Shown: piece by piece, positions 6,470 through 7,848 of the stretch
Layout of the letters: each line of letters opens with the position of its first letter
Position numbering within the stretch: position 1 is the stretch's first letter
Assembly (NCBI GenBank): GCA_012523535.1
Contig: JAAYII010000358.1
Span: 1-7,848, forward strand
Source: Peptococcaceae bacterium
GTDB taxonomy: Bacteria > Bacillota > Desulfitobacteriia > Desulfitobacteriales > Syntrophobotulaceae
DNA length: 7,848 nt
Direction: 5' to 3'
The notes under the pieces: model-generated
The model's input: the letters and a program-made list of their open reading frames with translations, nothing else
Told to the model about the DNA's origin: nothing
Databases searched by the model: none
Translations under genes and position numbers: made by a program

Positions 6470-6473
6470 TTGT
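6441..6473. repeat. Three tandem 11-base units, possible OmpR/PhoB-type binding site
   Basis: Three consecutive 11-base units begin at 6441, 6452 and 6463: ATTTTAA+tctt, AGTTTAA+gtac and AGTTTAA+ttgt. Two cores are identical and the third differs at one base. A 7-base core plus 4-base spacer, repeated once per helical turn, is the layout bound by OmpR/PhoB-family regulators, one of which is encoded at 7197. Sequence identity with a specific box is not claimed. Confidence 0.4.
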
Positions 6474-6499
6474 ATACCACTAAAATAAAAGTACAATTA
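6467..6499. repeat. Inverted repeat in the divergent nitroreductase/DUF4342 promoter region
   Basis: TAATTGTA (6467-6474) and TACAATTA (6492-6499) are exact inverted copies separated by 17 bases. They flank the candidate + strand -10. The sequence is A+T-rich, so chance is a real alternative, but the position suits an operator for a dimeric repressor. Confidence 0.3.
6481..6486 (+). promoter_or_regulatory. Candidate -10 element for the UBA-DUF4342 gene
   Basis: TAAAAT matches five of six sigma-A -10 positions and ends 31 bases before the ATG at 6518. No good -35 hexamer lies 17 bases upstream (AGTACA at 6458-6463 is poor), but the 11-base tandem repeats end 7 bases upstream. This is the arrangement of an activator-dependent promoter. 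Confidence 0.35.
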
Positions 6500-6517
6500 T
6501 AAATGAGGTGGAAGATA

Positions 6518-7096
6518 ATGAAAATAAGTATGGAATTAATTGACGAAATGAGAAGAAGGACAAATTGCAGTTACCAGGAAGCCAAGGAGCTTCTGGAGAA
6601 AAACAATGGCGACCTGATTGATGCCATTATTGAGTTTGAGCGCAGGCACGGCAGCGATAACCATAAACATTACAAACACAAAGCAAAGGGGCACTGGGAG
6701 CACTGCGAAAGCGATCACAAGCAAAAAGCCAAGAGCTTGTTGCATAAAACTTTAGTCACCAGAGTGGTGATAGAAAAAGATCAAAACATTATCCTTAATG
6801 TTTCGGTATTGATACTGTTATTAGCTGTCTTAATATCAATGCCCGTAATTTGGATTTGGCCGCTGGCCTTTATTGTTCTGTACTGTGCAGGCTATAAGAT
6901 TAGGATTAAAAAAGAAACCGGGGATGAGGTTGATTTGAACAATATAGTAGATGATTTGGGAAATAAAGTAAAAAATGCAACTGAAACGAAAAACCAAAAT
7001 CCTGCCGGCTCCAATCAGACTGGGAAACAGAAGTACGCCGCCCAAGAGGTGGAAGTAAAAGAAAAAGATGGTTACAATGAAATTATAGTGGAATAA
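6518..7096 (+). CDS. UBA-like plus DUF4342 membrane protein with His-rich linker
   Basis: A 192-residue protein of unknown function. Residues about 5-42 form a UBA/TS-N-like three-helix domain (MELIDEMRRRTNCSYQEAKE, then LLEKNNGDLIDAIIEFE) similar to that of elongation factor Ts. A linker at 44-76 holds eight histidines (44, 49, 51, 54, 59, 62, 67, 76) and C63. DUF4342 covers about 80-131: a short strand (TRVVIEKDQNIIL), then a hydrophobic segment at about 91-126 forming one or two membrane helices, ending YKIRIKK. The C-terminal 60 residues are polar and charged. Start: ATG 6518, with GAGGTGG at 6505-6511 six bases upstream. An in-frame ATG at 6503 overlaps that site and is rejected. It is followed by an OmpR-type response regulator, a neighbourhood I recall for this family, suggesting an envelope-sensing or stress role. 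The His-rich linker may bind metal, which is inferred only. Confidence 0.8.
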   Translation: MKISMELIDEMRRRTNCSYQEAKELLEKNNGDLIDAIIEFERRHGSDNHKHYKHKAKGHWEHCESDHKQKAKSLLHKTLVTRVVIEKDQNIILNVSVLILLLAVLISMPVIWIWPLAFIVLYCAGYKIRIKKETGDEVDLNNIVDDLGNKVKNATETKNQNPAGSNQTGKQKYAAQEVEVKEKDGYNEIIVE

Positions 7097-7105
7097 ACGT
7101 TTGGG

Positions 7106-7142
7106 AATGGTCCTGCGACTGTCTGTTGTTCGCAGGTCCATT
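7106..7142. repeat. Long inverted repeat overlapping the response-regulator promoter
   Basis: AATGG-T-CCTGCGA (7106-7118) pairs with TCGCAGG-T-CCATT (7130-7142): 12 of 13 positions complementary, with one T/T mismatch and an 11-base loop. As RNA it would form a stable hairpin 9 bases after the DUF4342 stop. The following bases (TGCCTTTATAATG) are a poor terminator tail. The right arm overlaps the -35/spacer of the promoter at 7126-7154, so it may be a terminator, an operator, or both. Confidence 0.6.
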
Positions 7143-7154
7143 TGCCTTTATAAT
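7126..7154 (+). promoter_or_regulatory. Sigma-A promoter of the response-regulator gene
   Basis: TTGTTC (7126-7131) and a perfect TATAAT (7149-7154) are separated by 17 bases. The predicted start near 7161 gives a leader of about 36 bases before ATG 7197. The regulator gene thus has its own promoter and need not depend on read-through from the DUF4342 gene. Confidence 0.6.
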
Positions 7155-7196
7155 GAAATTGAAGTTCCTGGAGTAACTTATATAGCGGGGGTTATT

Positions 7197-7848
7197 ATGA
7201 AAACCAAGATTCTGGTAATAGAAGATGAAGTTAAATTAGCCAGGTATTTGGAACTTGAGCTTATCCATGAAGGATATGAAGTAGAGTTGGCCCATGATGG
7301 CCGGAGCGGCTATGAAAAAGCTCTGTCTGGCAACCCCGACTTAATAATTCTGGATCTCATGCTCCCGGGTTTAAGCGGGATAGAAGTATGTCGTCGGATA
7401 AGAAAAGAGTCCGACGTTCCCATTATAATGCTAACCGCAAAAGACGATGTTTCAGATAAAGTAATGGGCTTAGACAGCGGTGCCGACGATTATATGACCA
7501 AGTCGTTTGCCATAGAGGAGTTGCTGGCACGAATCAGAGTGATTTTAAAGCGCCGGGGGAGGCAGGAGGATAAAAGCGCCATTCTTGAGGCCGGTCCCCT
7601 GGTTTTGTATAAAGATGAATACCGGGTAACTTTTAACAACAAGGAAATATCTCTATCCAGGAAAGAATTTGAACTATTAAAATATCTCATGGAGAATAAA
7701 GGAATAGTATTAACAAGGGAAAAAATACTTGACCGCGTATGGGGTTACGATTATCGAGGAGATACCAACGTTACGGATGTTTATATTAAATATCTGCGGA
7801 ATAAAATTGATCAGAAATATAACATCCCCTTTATTCACACTGTAAGAG
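7197..7848 (+). CDS. OmpR-family two-component response regulator (3' end beyond the window)
   Basis: The reading frame is open from ATG 7197 to the last base, giving 217 complete codons. Only the last ten or so residues (typically G-x-G-Y plus a short tail) should be missing. The receiver domain (1-118) has the acidic pair E9/D10, phospho-acceptor D53 (LIILDLMLPG), T80 and K102. The residue after the conserved lysine is Ser103 (MTKSF) where nearly all receivers have proline. A short linker (119-130) leads to a winged-helix DNA-binding domain (about 131-217) with the recognition segment SLSRKEFELL, LTREKILDRVWG, TNVTDVYIKYLRNKI and IHTVR. It binds direct repeats as a dimer to control transcription; its kinase is probably the next gene, off the window. 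Shine-Dalgarno GCGGGGG lies at 7185-7191, five bases before the ATG. It may regulate the preceding membrane-protein gene, where 11-base repeats occur. Confidence 0.93.
   Translation, partial: MKTKILVIEDEVKLARYLELELIHEGYEVELAHDGRSGYEKALSGNPDLIILDLMLPGLSGIEVCRRIRKESDVPIIMLTAKDDVSDKVMGLDSGADDYMTKSFAIEELLARIRVILKRRGRQEDKSAILEAGPLVLYKDEYRVTFNNKEISLSRKEFELLKYLMENKGIVLTREKILDRVWGYDYRGDTNVTDVYIKYLRNKIDQKYNIPFIHTVR

Overview
The window looks like chromosome from a low-to-medium GC, spore-forming anaerobic Firmicute. Within the Clostridia, a Peptococcaceae or Desulfitobacterium-type lineage would fit. This is an inference from gene content: a CotJC-like manganese catalase, two CotF-type spore coat proteins, a ferredoxin/ASKHA corrinoid-enzyme activator, a 2[4Fe-4S] nitroreductase, a soluble chemoreceptor and a UBA-DUF4342 protein. 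Shine-Dalgarno sites are purine-rich and often strong, and the AT-rich intergenic gaps are typical of the phylum. No tRNA, rRNA, CRISPR array, insertion sequence or phage gene was seen.

Layout. 49-486 (+) is a small YkvA/DUF1232 membrane protein, closed by a hairpin that can terminate in both directions (581-617). 649-1329 (-) is a manganese catalase/CotJC-like protein with a TTG start. It diverges from two tandem CotF-like genes (1508-1912 and 1927-2388, +), which end at an intrinsic terminator (2418-2437). All three proteins are ferritin-like four-helix bundles, so this is a spore-coat or oxidative-protection cluster. 2480-4378 (-) is a corrinoid-protein reductive activator. It probably shares a transcript with an upstream soluble chemoreceptor (4433-5371, -). 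5545-6408 (-) is a ferredoxin-nitroreductase fusion. It diverges from a UBA-DUF4342 membrane protein (6518-7096, +), which is followed by an OmpR-family response regulator (7197 to beyond the window end).

How the parts may work together. The right end appears to be a signalling module: a response regulator with its own promoter, preceded by a small membrane protein. The promoter region of that membrane protein carries three tandem 11-base units of the kind OmpR/PhoB-type regulators bind. The left half is spore and oxidative-stress biology. The middle is anaerobic redox metabolism (corrinoid activation, flavin reduction) plus taxis or sensing.

Most interesting points: the second metal-ligand pair is lost in one of the two CotF paralogues while the other keeps a full ferritin-like ligand set; a terminator-like hairpin and a possible leader ORF lie in the 5' leader of the catalase gene; the 11-base tandem repeats lie between the nitroreductase and UBA-DUF4342 genes; a long inverted repeat overlaps the response-regulator promoter. 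Nothing here amounts to a proven new system.
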